From assembly GCA_011170375.1 (NCBI GenBank), contig DUEV01000011.1:1-62142 (forward strand): a stretch of DNA of 62,142 nt, read 5' to 3'. Below the pieces are notes generated by a model, which saw nothing but the letters and a program-made list of their open reading frames with translations, did no database searches and was not told the DNA's origin. The stretch comes from Dehalococcoidia bacterium (lineage in GTDB: Bacteria > Chloroflexota > Dehalococcoidia > Dehalococcoidales > Fen-1064). The translations under genes and the position numbers were made by a program. Numbering within the stretch: position 1 is the first letter of the stretch; every line of letters begins with the position of its first letter. Below are positions 43,304 to 51,653 of this stretch, one piece after another.

Positions 43304-43899
43304 CAACCTTAGCCAGTGTCCGTAAGAACCTGGCATTCTATCTTACCCAGCCGGTGGTTCGTCTGCTGGCCAGGACGGGAATAACACCCAATACAGTAAC
43401 CTGGTTTGGTTTACTTATTGCTGTCGGTGCCGGGGTATTAATTGGTCTCGGACACCCATTCGTTGCCGGGTTTGTTGTGCTCGTGGGTGGTTTCTTTGAC
43501 ATTATTGACGGGGCTCTGGCACGCAGTACCGACCGGGCTACCCGCTTCGGTGCTATTCTAGATTCGACCCTTGACCGTGCTGGTGAGGCCGTAGTGCTGC
43601 TTGGTCTTCTCGTCTTTTATACGCGTGAGCAATCTACTGCCGGGGTTGTGGTGGTTGGTGTTGTCTGGCTGATGTCGCTGCTGGTAAGTTACATCCGGGC
43701 CAGGGCCGAAGCGGCGGGACTTGATTGTGAGGTTGGTATTTTTACGCGTGCCGAGAGGGTCGTTCTTCTGGCTCTGGGTTTGCTACTCAGCCAGGTTGGT
43801 GAGGCTCTCTTGATTATCCTGTCAGTCATAGCGGCGCTCAGTTTCATTACTGTCATCCAGCGGCTGCTTCATGTCTGGCGTAGAGCGAGAATGGGATGA
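43300..43899 (+). CDS. CDP-alcohol phosphatidyltransferase (phosphatidylinositol phosphate synthase-like)
   Basis: The 199-residue membrane enzyme has about six transmembrane helices and the full family signature D-x2-D-G-x2-A-R-x8-G-x3-D-x3-D (FDIIDGALARS, then GAILDSTLD). It joins CDP-diacylglycerol to an alcohol. Since ino1 and a PimA-like gene lie upstream in the same operon, the alcohol is probably inositol phosphate, as for mycobacterial PgsA1/PIPS. A glycerol phosphate acceptor (PgsA) is the alternative. Confidence 0.9.
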   Translation: MTTLASVRKNLAFYLTQPVVRLLARTGITPNTVTWFGLLIAVGAGVLIGLGHPFVAGFVVLVGGFFDIIDGALARSTDRATRFGAILDSTLDRAGEAVVLLGLLVFYTREQSTAGVVVVGVVWLMSLLVSYIRARAEAAGLDCEVGIFTRAERVVLLALGLLLSQVGEALLIILSVIAALSFITVIQRLLHVWRRARMG

Positions 43900-43912
43900 A
43901 GGGAGAGAAATA

Positions 43913-45196
43913 ATGTCGGTTGTTGCCGTTGTCGGAGGCCAATGGGGTGATGAGGGGAAGGGCAAGATTGTTGATATGCTAGCGGAGAAGTCGAACATGG
44001 TGGTTCGTTTTTCCGGAGGGGATAATGCCGGTCACACCGTGGTTAACCCTCTGGGCCAGTTCGCTTTGAAACTTGTACCTTCTGGAATCTTCTACCCACG
44101 TGTCGCTTGTATTATGGGTAATGGCATGGCAATCAACCCTGCTGTGTTATTAGAGGAGATGGATTCACTTAAGCAGCGAGGTATCGACCTGTCACGTTTG
44201 TACATCAGTGACCGCGCCAACCTTATAATGCCCTATCATACCCTGCTTGACGGGCTAGAGGAAGAATCTCGGGGCGGTAAGGCCATCGGTACCACCCGCA
44301 AGGGAATCGGGCCCGCTTTCTCCGATAAGATTGCCCGGCTGGGTATCAGGGCTGGAGACTTGCTTGACAAAGACGGATTTCACGAGCGATTGAGTCGGCT
44401 ACTTGAGTATAAGAATGCCATTATCACCAAGGTTTTTGGAGCGGAGCCGCTATCGCTGGACGAGGTCTTCCAGCAGTATTGTGAATACGGGGAGCGCCTT
44501 GCGCAGCATATCTGTGAGACCACCGTAATGATAGCCGATGCACTGGAGCGTGGCGACCGGGTCTTAATGGAGGGCGCCCAGGGGGCGCTCCTCGACCCTG
44601 ACTTCGGTACCTATCCCTTCGCTACCTCCTCATCACCCTTGGCAGGGGAAGCCTCCATTGGTGCTGGTTTCGGACCTACCCGGATTGGGTCGGTAATCGG
44701 GGTGTTCAAGGCTTACTGCTCCAGGGTTGGTGCTGGCCCCTTCCCAACCGAGCTGGATGACGAGACCGGGGAGCTTATTCGGGAACGGGGGCACGAGTAT
44801 GGCACCGTTACTGGAAGGCCCCGGCGCTGTGGCTGGTTTGATGCCGTCGCGGCTCGCTTCACCCGGCGGGTTAATGGCTGCACCGGTCTGGCAATTACCC
44901 GCCTTGATATACTCGATACCTTTCCTCGTCTCAAGATATGTACCGGCTATGAACTGGACGGTCAGATAATTGATAACTTCCCGGCCAGTGTGGCTACTCT
45001 AGCGAGGTGCCAGCCTGTATATGAAGAGCTGCCGGGGTGGCAGGTCTCTACCTCTGATATCAGGCAGTTCGAGCAGCTACCTCGCGAGGCGCGGCAGTAT
45101 GTTGCTCGCTTGGAAGAGTTGCTCTCCTGTCCGGCGGACATTATCTCGGTGGGCTCAGCGCGGGAGCAGACCATAGTGCGTCGTGACATCATGTGA
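43913..45196 (+). CDS. purA: Adenylosuccinate synthetase
   Basis: The 427-residue enzyme joins IMP and aspartate with GTP in AMP synthesis. It has GGQWGDEGKGKIVDML (9-24), GGDNAGHTVV, GTTRKGIGPAFSDKIARLG, MEGAQGALLDPDFGTYPFATSS, GRPRRCGWFD and TRLDILD. I chose the ATG at 43913, after GGGAGAG; 14 extra upstream codons are unsupported. It lies 13 bp after the CDP-alcohol transferase and is probably in its operon. Confidence 0.96.
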   Translation: MSVVAVVGGQWGDEGKGKIVDMLAEKSNMVVRFSGGDNAGHTVVNPLGQFALKLVPSGIFYPRVACIMGNGMAINPAVLLEEMDSLKQRGIDLSRLYISDRANLIMPYHTLLDGLEEESRGGKAIGTTRKGIGPAFSDKIARLGIRAGDLLDKDGFHERLSRLLEYKNAIITKVFGAEPLSLDEVFQQYCEYGERLAQHICETTVMIADALERGDRVLMEGAQGALLDPDFGTYPFATSSSPLAGEASIGAGFGPTRIGSVIGVFKAYCSRVGAGPFPTELDDETGELIRERGHEYGTVTGRPRRCGWFDAVAARFTRRVNGCTGLAITRLDILDTFPRLKICTGYELDGQIIDNFPASVATLARCQPVYEELPGWQVSTSDIRQFEQLPREARQYVARLEELLSCPADIISVGSAREQTIVRRDIM

Positions 45197-45203
45197 CTGA
45201 CTG

Positions 45204-45659
45204 CTAGAAATAGCGGCGGAACCCGTGGGCTGAGGCTTCAAATCCCAGGTTCTCGTAGAAGTGGTGTGCCCCCTCCCGCGTTTTACTGCTGCTCAGTTGG
45301 AGTTTATAGCATCCTGCCTCGCGGGCACGCTTGATGGCGTATTCCATCATGAGCCGACCGATTCCCTGCCGCTGGAAACGCTGGTCAGTAACGACATTCT
45401 CTACGACTGCCCAGGGGAGACCACTATGTGATAGATTAGGTACGATGAGGAGTACCATCGTGCCGATAACCTCGCCATTCTCCTCTGCCACAATGAGTTC
45501 ATGTCCCGGCATCGCGTGGACTTGCTCGTATATATGACGGTAATAATCCAGTGAGGGTGTGCGCCCTCTCTCTGCCGGAGTGGTGCTTGTCACGAGTTCC
45601 TTATATAGTTCGAGGATGCGTGGGATGTCTTTCTCGGTGGCTGCCCTGATGATAGCCAT
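45204..45659 (-). CDS. GNAT-family N-acetyltransferase
   Basis: The 151-residue protein has the GNAT core: AIIRAATEKDIPRILELYKEL at the start, GTMVLLIVPNLS, VVENVVTDQRFQRQGIGRLMMEYAI with the acetyl-CoA loop Q/RxxGxG/A, and the closing HHFYENLGFE. The acceptor is unknown. It is convergent with purA, 7 bp apart. Confidence 0.92.
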   Translation of the reverse strand: MAIIRAATEKDIPRILELYKELVTSTTPAERGRTPSLDYYRHIYEQVHAMPGHELIVAEENGEVIGTMVLLIVPNLSHSGLPWAVVENVVTDQRFQRQGIGRLMMEYAIKRAREAGCYKLQLSSSKTREGAHHFYENLGFEASAHGFRRYF

Positions 45660-45670
45660 GTTTTCTCCTG

Positions 45671-46195
45671 CTATGAGGGCTGTTTGAGTTTATAATTTCT
45701 CTTGGTCAGGTAGTCCCCCAGTATCTTCGAGGTGATTATAACCAAAGGCGGTGATACAAGCAATCTAATTATTGTGAACTGAATCCCAAGGAAGGACGAT
45801 TCAAATACCGCCATCGGGATTCGGCAGATGGCTGAAGTGCCGATATATGTGAAGATGACGCCCAGTTTAGCGCCTTTACTATGCAAAGCATAAGCTACCG
45901 GGAAAGCGATATAGACCCCACCTACGGTAGTGCCGGCCAGCAGTACCGCCCATAAATACCCCATGAGGCCGGACTCTTCGCCAAGGTGTCTTTCCACTGT
46001 TTCTTTATTTATCCATATCTCGAACAGACCGATAAGTATAAAGGCACAGGGTACTATCTTTAGCATATCGATGGCAAAGGTGGCGAAGTTCTGGCTGACC
46101 TCTTTCCCCGGTTCAAATCCCAGCACCCAGGATAGAACGATAAAAAGTGCATATCCGGATAGGAGAGTTATCCTTATAATTCTATTCCGTCTCAT
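45671..46195 (-). CDS. Permease of the UPF0718/ArsP-like group, second half
   Basis: The 174-residue membrane protein has about four or five hydrophobic segments with GLFEIWINKETVERHLGEESG, a loop and motif also found in halves of UPF0718 (DUF318) permeases. It overlaps the preceding gene by 4 bp (ATGA), which encodes a complementary membrane protein; the two look like one permease split into two chains. ArsP-type members export organoarsenicals. ArsR, TrmO-like and metal-binding genes upstream point to metal or metalloid control. Confidence 0.7.
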   Translation of the reverse strand: MRRNRIIRITLLSGYALFIVLSWVLGFEPGKEVSQNFATFAIDMLKIVPCAFILIGLFEIWINKETVERHLGEESGLMGYLWAVLLAGTTVGGVYIAFPVAYALHSKGAKLGVIFTYIGTSAICRIPMAVFESSFLGIQFTIIRLLVSPPLVIITSKILGDYLTKRNYKLKQPS

Positions 46196-46677
46196 CCGAA
46201 GACCTCGCCAAAGAAGATACCTGTTACTATGGCGATGACTAGAGCAATAAAAAAGCTGACCGCATTTCTGATGATGGTGACCTTGATACCTAGGTACGCT
46301 TTCTCTACAGGGTAGGTGAGTACACCGACCATCATCAGTGTGGTGGTGAAGGCAGAGAGCACCATGTAGAGCACTCCCTTCTCCAACAGAACGCCGGCTA
46401 ATGGGAAGGCGATGAAGCCAGGCATAAGGATTATCGAGCCTAAGGCGGCTGCAGAGAGAACAGCCACATACTTGGCATCGGCCCCCAAATACTTAGCAAT
46501 AAGCTCGTCAGGAACTAAGAAGAGTACCACGGATACCAGTATCAGCATAGTCAAGAAAGCCGGCAGAATACCTACAAACCTTCTGACAGCTATCCTGAGC
46601 GCTCCGAGTGTCTTCTGGCGGCTGGCGGCAAGAGAGGCGACCAGGGCCAGTCCCGTTACTATATACAGGATATACAC
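46192..46677 (-). CDS. Permease of the UPF0718/ArsP-like group, first half
   Basis: The 161-residue membrane protein has five hydrophobic stretches with LGSIILMPGFIAFPLAGVLLE, resembling one half of UPF0718 permeases, and LVPDELIAKYLGADAKY resembles the ERHLGEES region of the other half. Inverted halves of this kind form one transporter. It overlaps the second-half gene by 4 bp, so the two are translationally coupled. Confidence 0.7.
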   Translation of the reverse strand: MYILYIVTGLALVASLAASRQKTLGALRIAVRRFVGILPAFLTMLILVSVVLFLVPDELIAKYLGADAKYVAVLSAAALGSIILMPGFIAFPLAGVLLEKGVLYMVLSAFTTTLMMVGVLTYPVEKAYLGIKVTIIRNAVSFFIALVIAIVTGIFFGEVFG

Positions 46678-46715
46678 TTTACGTCTTGATTACGAAGCTC
46701 CTCGTCAATTATATA

Positions 46716-47129
46716 TTAGGAATCCCCCCAGGGACATACTTCGGGCTTGATGTCTAGAATCGGTGTCCCGTCCAGCATATCAATGCCTTTAACATGGATG
46801 ACGTTCCCCTCGACTCGCAGGACATCCAAAAGCGACAGACCGATAGGATTAGGGCGAAATGGTGAGTGCGTGCTGAAGACACCTATTTTTTTGTCATAGA
46901 TTGGTGGTTTGATTCTCATATACTGTGGGGCGAATTCGGGGCTTTTGTGAAAATGGAATACGACGTAGATACGCTGGCCGACCTGAATGTCTCTGAGTCC
47001 TTCGAGATAAGATTCATCTATTGTAAGTGTCCCTTCCATGTCCGATACCTTCCAACTGCGTGGAATCTCTTTAGCGTCAGTAGACACAAAACCGATAGGC
47101 TTCACTTTGATGTCTGTTTGGGTTTCCAT
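46716..47129 (-). CDS. TrmO/TsaA-like SAM-dependent methyltransferase
   Basis: The 137-residue protein has the UPF0066 beta-barrel: VKPIGFVSTDAKEIPRSW, YVVFHFHKSP, GVFSTHSPFRPNPIGLSLLDVLRVEG and LDGTPILDIKPEVC. E. coli TrmO methylates threonylcarbamoyl-adenosine in tRNA. The short form here lacks the C-terminal extension and is common near metal-resistance or ArsR genes in anaerobes, where its substrate may differ. It lies between permease and metal-binding genes in one minus-strand unit. Confidence 0.85.
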   Translation of the reverse strand: METQTDIKVKPIGFVSTDAKEIPRSWKVSDMEGTLTIDESYLEGLRDIQVGQRIYVVFHFHKSPEFAPQYMRIKPPIYDKKIGVFSTHSPFRPNPIGLSLLDVLRVEGNVIHVKGIDMLDGTPILDIKPEVCPWGDS

Positions 47130-47137
47130 TTTCAGAC

Positions 47138-47350
47138 CTACTTCTTCAGCTCGGCGATGTGCTCTTCCAGCCCTTTAGCTTCCGCCTTTAGATGGGTATG
47201 GTACTCTTCAAGTTGAGCAATGGTCTCTTCCTTGGTGAAGAAGCGCCGGTCTCCGAAACCTCCTGCACAACAACCCTGATGGTGATGCCCTCTGCTGTGT
47301 GGGGCATGGTGTGCCTGCTGTCCGCAGCCGCATTCACTTGTATGACACAT
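47138..47350 (-). CDS. Small His/Cys-rich metal-binding protein
   Basis: The 70-residue protein opens with CHTSECGCGQQAHHAPH and HHHQGCCAGG, a dense set of Cys and His that should bind metal, then a coiled-coil helix (EETIAQLEEYHTHLKAEAKG). It resembles DUF5320-type proteins found in anaerobes. It begins a unit with the TrmO-like gene (8 bp away) and the split permease, downstream of arsR. It may be a metal chaperone or sensor. Confidence 0.75.
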   Translation of the reverse strand: MCHTSECGCGQQAHHAPHSRGHHHQGCCAGGFGDRRFFTKEETIAQLEEYHTHLKAEAKGLEEHIAELKK

Positions 47351-47359
47351 CTTTCTCCT

Positions 47360-47520
47360 CCTGATATATAAGTATGTGCTAATATATTAAATGGTAGCCC
47401 CCACTGGGGCTGCCAGTCAAGTCTGTCTAGGGGCTTTTATATCCATTTAGGGTGGGGCGTGGCTCGTTGTTACTCCCTTGCTCGAATATGTATAAGTATA
47501 TTAGCGAATACTAAAATATT
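47360..47520 (-). promoter_or_regulatory. Operator/promoter region of the ArsR-linked unit
   Basis: Two AT-rich dyads resemble ArsR-family operators. One at 47364-47389 is built on ATATATAAGTATG and TAATATATT. The other, at 47493-47514, has TAAGTAT and ATACTAA arms 8 bp apart. A related ATATAAGTAC lies right after the -10 of arsR (near 47885-47899). The shared core is (T)ATAAGTAT/C. Confidence 0.5.
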
Positions 47521-47562
47521 ACACTCAGGCAAGGAACCTATTTAGGTATCGAATGGATTTCT

Positions 47563-47871
47563 TTATACCTTCAGCACCGTCGAAAGAAGACTCTGATATT
47601 GCTTCAGAGCCTTTTGGTTAACGAAGTAATGAATGTTGCGACCCCGCCTTTCTCCCTTGACCAGACCGACGCCTTTAAGAACTCGAAGGTGTTGGGACAC
47701 CGCCGACTGAGTCACTCCCAGGAGAGCCGCCAGAGCATTGACACAGAGGGCATCCGGGGTACGCTGTTTGCAAAGGAGTTTGAACAGCCTGAGACGGGTT
47801 GGGTCAGCTAGTGCGGCGAAAAAGGCCGCCTGTTCTTCGGTATTATCCCGGGTTTTCCGTTTTGTCGTCAT
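47563..47871 (-). CDS. ArsR-family transcriptional regulator
   Basis: The 102-residue winged-helix repressor has AAFFAALADPTRLRLFKLL, ALCVNALAALLGVTQSAVSQHLRVLKGVG (recognition helix) and RRGRNIHYFVN wing. The Cys in ALCVN is at the position of the alpha3 metal site of ArsR/SmtB proteins, and another Cys lies in LLCKQRTP; together they could sense arsenite, cadmium or another thiophilic ion. A strong promoter precedes it (47902-47929). Metal-linked genes follow on the same strand about 210 bp downstream. Confidence 0.9.
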   Translation of the reverse strand: MTTKRKTRDNTEEQAAFFAALADPTRLRLFKLLCKQRTPDALCVNALAALLGVTQSAVSQHLRVLKGVGLVKGERRGRNIHYFVNQKALKQYQSLLSTVLKV

Positions 47872-47901
47872 TTTTGTTTTAGCCTGTACTTATATAACTG
47901 G

Positions 47902-47929
47902 ATTATAACGTATCATGCGTATTTGTCAA
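47902..47929 (-). promoter_or_regulatory. Promoter of the arsR-type gene
   Basis: On the minus strand TTGACA (47924-47929) and TATAAT (47902-47907) are perfect consensus boxes 16 bp apart. The operator-like ATATAAGTAC motif follows at once, so autoregulation is likely. Confidence 0.65.
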
Positions 47930-47982
47930 GCAAGGACGAGCGTCGGGTCGTCTGCCATGTTAATCGCTTTAATGGTATGACC

Positions 47983-48795
47983 CTATTTCTTACTGAACTT
48001 GAACAAGACACTTTTATTGGTGACTCTAATTGTTCTAGTTTTTCTGATGACTGATTCTAAATAACTTCTGAAATCAGCGAAACTACTGATTAATATATCC
48101 AGTTGCTCCATTGAATAACAGGATGCCAGATATAAGATTAACGGCTCGGTATTTCTGATAATAATATCATTCTGATAGATGTAACTGCCCACAACGCTAA
48201 AGTGGCCGGATATAATGTCCTCACCGTTCTCCAGGTTGAAGTTCTGGATAGTCTGGATATTGTCAAATAGTAGACTCTTATTAAACTCGCTGATAATATC
48301 AATAAGCTCGTTAAGATTTCGGTTACTTAGCGTGGAAGCGTACGCGAATCCATCACCTGTCAATAGCCTGTCTATTTCAGAAAATACCTGTTCCTTGTTT
48401 TCTATGTGGTATAACATGTGATTGGCAATAATCATCTGAAAGTTGTTGTCTATAAACGGTGTCCGACAGGCGTCGACAACCTCGAACTCGAACTGGTGAT
48501 GATGTCTCCCTAATGCTTATTGCGCAGCATCGACCATGCCTTGGGAATTATCTGATAAGATAATGCGTGCATTTTCAGTTACTCTGTGAATGTTCTTTTT
48601 CCATAAAATGCCGTTGCCACATCCGAGTTCCAGGACTCTTGCTACGTTGCTAAAATCTAGATTATCAAATGCCCACTCTTGCCAGTCATTCTTGCGTTCG
48701 CAGAAATCGTAAATCTGTATGCGGGCATTTAATCTACTTTCATTTGAATATTGGTCATTAGAATATTGTTTGATTTTTTTCAGAGTCGAATCCAT
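47983..48795 (-). pseudogene. Class I SAM-dependent methyltransferase interrupted by one in-frame TAA
   Basis: The frame from 48795 runs to a TAA at 48517-48519 and continues in the same frame to 47983. The first part has RVLELGCGNGILWKK (motif I, SAM binding) and IILSDNSQGMVDAAQ; right after the stop come FEFEVVDACRTPFIDNNFQMIIANHMLYH (split as FEFEVVDACRTPF and IIANHMLYH), motifs II-III of UbiE-like methyltransferases. Except for that one codon the protein of about 270 residues is whole. A Lys-to-stop or Glu-to-stop change, or a sequencing error, would explain it. Confidence 0.8.
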
Positions 48796-48883
48796 AATGT
48801 GCTTTCTCGATTATGTGTCTTTCGCTTGTGTAGAGACTCGTATACCTTTGTTGGGGTGAGGGGAAGAGAATGGTGTAAAGAAG

Positions 48884-48908
48884 AAGAGGGGTCTGTAAGG
48901 CCCCTCTT
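48884..48908 (-). terminator. Terminator after dapA
   Basis: On the minus strand AAGAGGGG and CCCCTCTT form an 8-bp stem around a 9-nt loop (plus coordinates 48884-48891 and 48901-48908), followed by CTTCTTTAC. It lies 12 bp after the dapA stop and closes the rpsO-pnp-dap operon. Confidence 0.65.
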
Positions 48909-48919
48909 GGTTCACTCTG

Positions 48920-49810
48920 CTATACTTTGATGTCAATCTTGTATTTCCCAACAACCTCCATTATGGAAGCTGCTTGTTTCGCGTCCGCTTCTACCAGTGG
49001 GAGCCGTGGCTTGCCCACCCTGAAGCCGATATGGTTGAGGGCGCACTTCACAGGGGCTGGGCTGGGTACGGAGAACAACGCGTTTACCAGCGGGACTAGA
49101 TTGCGGTGGATGGCTGCCGCCTCGGCAGTCTTGCCATCGAGCAACAGGTCCATCATCTTCTTATACTGTTTCCCGACGAGATGGGTGGTGACGCCGATAA
49201 CACCGTAGCCCCCCAGCGCCATGATGGAGAAGGTATCGTTATCGTTGCCGCTCCAGATACGGAAGCCTTCGCCGGTGTTGTTAATGGTCTTGGCCACGTG
49301 TTCCATATTACCGCTGGCCTCTTTCACCCCGATGATATTTTCTATCTGGCTCAGCCTGGCCATAGTCTCCGGCTCCATATTGACGATTACGCGTGAAGGA
49401 ATGTTATACATGATGATGGGCAGGCTGGTGCTCTCGGCGATGGCCTTGAAGTGCTGATAGATGCCTTCCTGATTCGGTTTGTTATAGTAAGGAACAACCG
49501 AAAGGCAGGCATCTACCCCGATTTTCTCCGCCCCCCTGGTCGCTTCTACCGCCTCGGCGGTGCTGTTGCTGCCGGTATAGGCAACAATGTCCCCCCGGTT
49601 ACCGACGACTGATCTGACCTCGGTAAAAAGGCGCAGCTCTTCCTCCCAGGTCAAAGTCGGCGCCTCTCCGGTGGTAGCTGCCACCACCACACCATCGCTT
49701 CCCGAGTCGAGAAGGGCTGATGCCAGCTTCTTGGCTTGCTCGTAGTCCACCTCTCCCTTCTCGTCGAAGGGGGTTACCATGGCTGTCAGTAATCGTCCCG
49801 GTACTTCCAT
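48920..49810 (-). CDS. dapA: 4-hydroxy-tetrahydrodipicolinate synthase
   Basis: The 296-residue TIM-barrel enzyme condenses pyruvate and aspartate semialdehyde in lysine/DAP synthesis. It has LLTAMVTPFDEKGEVDY, ATTGEAPTLTWEEE, VAYTGSNSTAEAVE, VVPYYNKPNQEGIYQHF, MYNIPSRV with catalytic Tyr, and GVKEASGNME with the Schiff-base Lys. It follows asd by 4 bp. Confidence 0.96.
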   Translation of the reverse strand: MEVPGRLLTAMVTPFDEKGEVDYEQAKKLASALLDSGSDGVVVAATTGEAPTLTWEEELRLFTEVRSVVGNRGDIVAYTGSNSTAEAVEATRGAEKIGVDACLSVVPYYNKPNQEGIYQHFKAIAESTSLPIIMYNIPSRVIVNMEPETMARLSQIENIIGVKEASGNMEHVAKTINNTGEGFRIWSGNDNDTFSIMALGGYGVIGVTTHLVGKQYKKMMDLLLDGKTAEAAAIHRNLVPLVNALFSVPSPAPVKCALNHIGFRVGKPRLPLVEADAKQAASIMEVVGKYKIDIKV

Positions 49811-49814
49811 TTCC

Positions 49815-50840
49815 TTAACCTCCGGAGGACAAACAATCTTGCCTTATGAGCTCTTCGGCAATCTGCACCGTATTGAGGGCAGCGCCCTTGCGTAAGTTAT
49901 CGGATACCACCCACATCGCCAGACCATTACGGTTGGACGCGTCCTGTCGGATACGGCCGACGTAGACCTCGTCTGTTTCCGCCGCCTGCCAAGCTGTCGG
50001 GTAGAGGCTGACCGAATTATCGTCCAGCACTTTTACCCCGGGTGCCCGGGTGAGAATTTCCCTGGCTTCATCAGGCGTCATCGGATGGGAGAACTCCACA
50101 TTTACCGCTTCACTATGGCCGATGAATACCGGCACCCGTGCGCAGGTGGCCGAGATAGCAATGTTTTCGGCGTGCATTATCTTTCTGGTCTCCTCCACCA
50201 TCTTCCATTCTTCCTTGGTGTAGCCATTGTCCAGGAAGACATCTATCTCCGGCAGCACGTTGAAGGCTATCTGGTGGGGATAGACATGGGGAGTGGTTTC
50301 CTCGCCTTCCAGCACCTGTCTGGCTTGCGTTGTCAACTCCTCCACGGCGGCTGAGCCGGTACCTGATACCGACTGGTAAGTATCGACGATAATACGCTTG
50401 ATGGGGTTGACTTTATGCAGCGGGTACAGGGCGACCACCATCTGAATCGTTGAGCAGTTGGGGTTGGCGATGATACCCTTGTGCCATTTGCAGTCTTGCG
50501 GATTGACCTCGGGCACCACCAGTGGCACATCCTTCTCCATCCGCCAGGCGGAACTGTTATCGACGACCACAGCCCCTGCCTTCGCCGCCATCGGAGCGAA
50601 GTGGCGGCTGGTATCGCCTCCTGCCGAAAAGAGGGCGATTTCGATACCCTCGAAGGACTCGGGGACGGTCTCTTCGACTTCTATTTCCTCGTGTCGGACA
50701 AAAAGCTTCCTGCCAGCGGAACGGTCCGATGCCAGCAGCTTTACCGATGACATCGGGAAGTCACGCTGTTCCAGTACCTTGATAAATTCCTGTCCAACGA
50801 GTCCAGTGGCGCCAACAATGGCCACCCGGTATTCCCTCAT
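49815..50840 (-). CDS. asd: Aspartate-semialdehyde dehydrogenase
   Basis: The 341-residue enzyme reduces aspartyl phosphate to the semialdehyde. It has VAIVGATGLVGQEFIKVL for NADP, IALFSAGGDTSRHF, VVDNSSAWRM, IIANPNCSTIQMVVAL with catalytic Cys, and the HSEAVNVEF segment. It overlaps dapB by 4 bp (ATGA). Confidence 0.96.
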   Translation of the reverse strand: MREYRVAIVGATGLVGQEFIKVLEQRDFPMSSVKLLASDRSAGRKLFVRHEEIEVEETVPESFEGIEIALFSAGGDTSRHFAPMAAKAGAVVVDNSSAWRMEKDVPLVVPEVNPQDCKWHKGIIANPNCSTIQMVVALYPLHKVNPIKRIIVDTYQSVSGTGSAAVEELTTQARQVLEGEETTPHVYPHQIAFNVLPEIDVFLDNGYTKEEWKMVEETRKIMHAENIAISATCARVPVFIGHSEAVNVEFSHPMTPDEAREILTRAPGVKVLDDNSVSLYPTAWQAAETDEVYVGRIRQDASNRNGLAMWVVSDNLRKGAALNTVQIAEELIRQDCLSSGG

Positions 50841-51637
50841 GATGTCTCCTCCAGGTCTAGTAGAGCAGGTAAACCGCGCGTTAGTCCCTTTCGTTTCATT
50901 ACTTCTTTAACTGCCAGGATAATACCCGGCATGAAAGCCTCGCGGCTGATCTGGTCATGCCTTATCCTTAACGTCTGGCCGGCTGCTCCGAAGATTACCT
51001 CCTGGTGTGCCATCAGACCGGGTAATCGTACACTGTGGATGGCGACGCCGTCAACGGTCTTTCCCCGGCTTTCGGCCTCATCTGGTGCCGGTGGCTGTGA
51101 GAACGGTTTTCCTCGCGCTTCAGCCATCTCTCTGGCGGTTAACAGGGAGGTTCCCGACGGGGCGTCTGCTTTCTTATCGTGGTGGAGTTCGATAATCTCA
51201 GCGTAGTCGAGATACGGGGCAGCCATCTTGGCCAAGTGCATCATCAGCACTGCCCCCAGGGCAAAGTTGGGTGCCACCACGGCACCAACCCCGCCAGACT
51301 GCGCCAGCCGCTCAATCTCATCAATGTCATCGGGGCTGAATCCGGTGGCCCCGATTACCAGATTAATACCCTTATCGGTGGCGATGCGTGCTGCTGACAT
51401 CGCTGCTACGGCAGTACTGAAATCTACCAGGACATCGGGTTGCGTGTCGGTCAGAATCGGGGTCAGGTCAGTGGAGAAGGGCACGCTACCCGAGCCATCG
51501 GGCAGCACCAGCGAGTCCGTGGTTACGGACAGTTCCGTAGCCCCGACAATCTCTGTTTCTGGTTCCTGGCAGAGGGCACTGACTATCTCTTTCCCCATCC
51601 TGCCCAGTGCTCCCTGGACAACTACTCGTATCTTCAT
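50837..51637 (-). CDS. dapB: 4-hydroxy-tetrahydrodipicolinate reductase
   Basis: The 266-residue enzyme reduces the DapA product. It has VVVQGALGRMGKEIVSAL, DVLVDFSTAVAAMSAARIA, VIGATGFSPDDIDEIE, VVAPNFALGAVLMMHLAK, IELHHDKKADAPSGTSL with the catalytic His-His-Lys set, and HSVRLPGLMAHQEVIFG. I chose the ATG at 51637 after AGGAG; 56 upstream codons of the longer frame overlap pnp and lack support. It lies 16 bp after pnp. Confidence 0.95.
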   Translation of the reverse strand: MKIRVVVQGALGRMGKEIVSALCQEPETEIVGATELSVTTDSLVLPDGSGSVPFSTDLTPILTDTQPDVLVDFSTAVAAMSAARIATDKGINLVIGATGFSPDDIDEIERLAQSGGVGAVVAPNFALGAVLMMHLAKMAAPYLDYAEIIELHHDKKADAPSGTSLLTAREMAEARGKPFSQPPAPDEAESRGKTVDGVAIHSVRLPGLMAHQEVIFGAAGQTLRIRHDQISREAFMPGIILAVKEVMKRKGLTRGLPALLDLEETS

Positions 51638-51653
51638 GGGCTGACTCCTGTGT

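Noticed and set aside
46105-46130. tRNA T-arm-like GGTTCAAATCC
   Set aside because: No acceptor, D or anticodon arms fit around it; the bases encode a normal stretch of the permease.
8022-48519. TAA reassigned as a sense codon, suggested by two in-frame TAA codons
   Set aside because: Many intact genes here end properly at TAA, and the dehydratase gene has other lesions; pseudogenes are the simpler reading.
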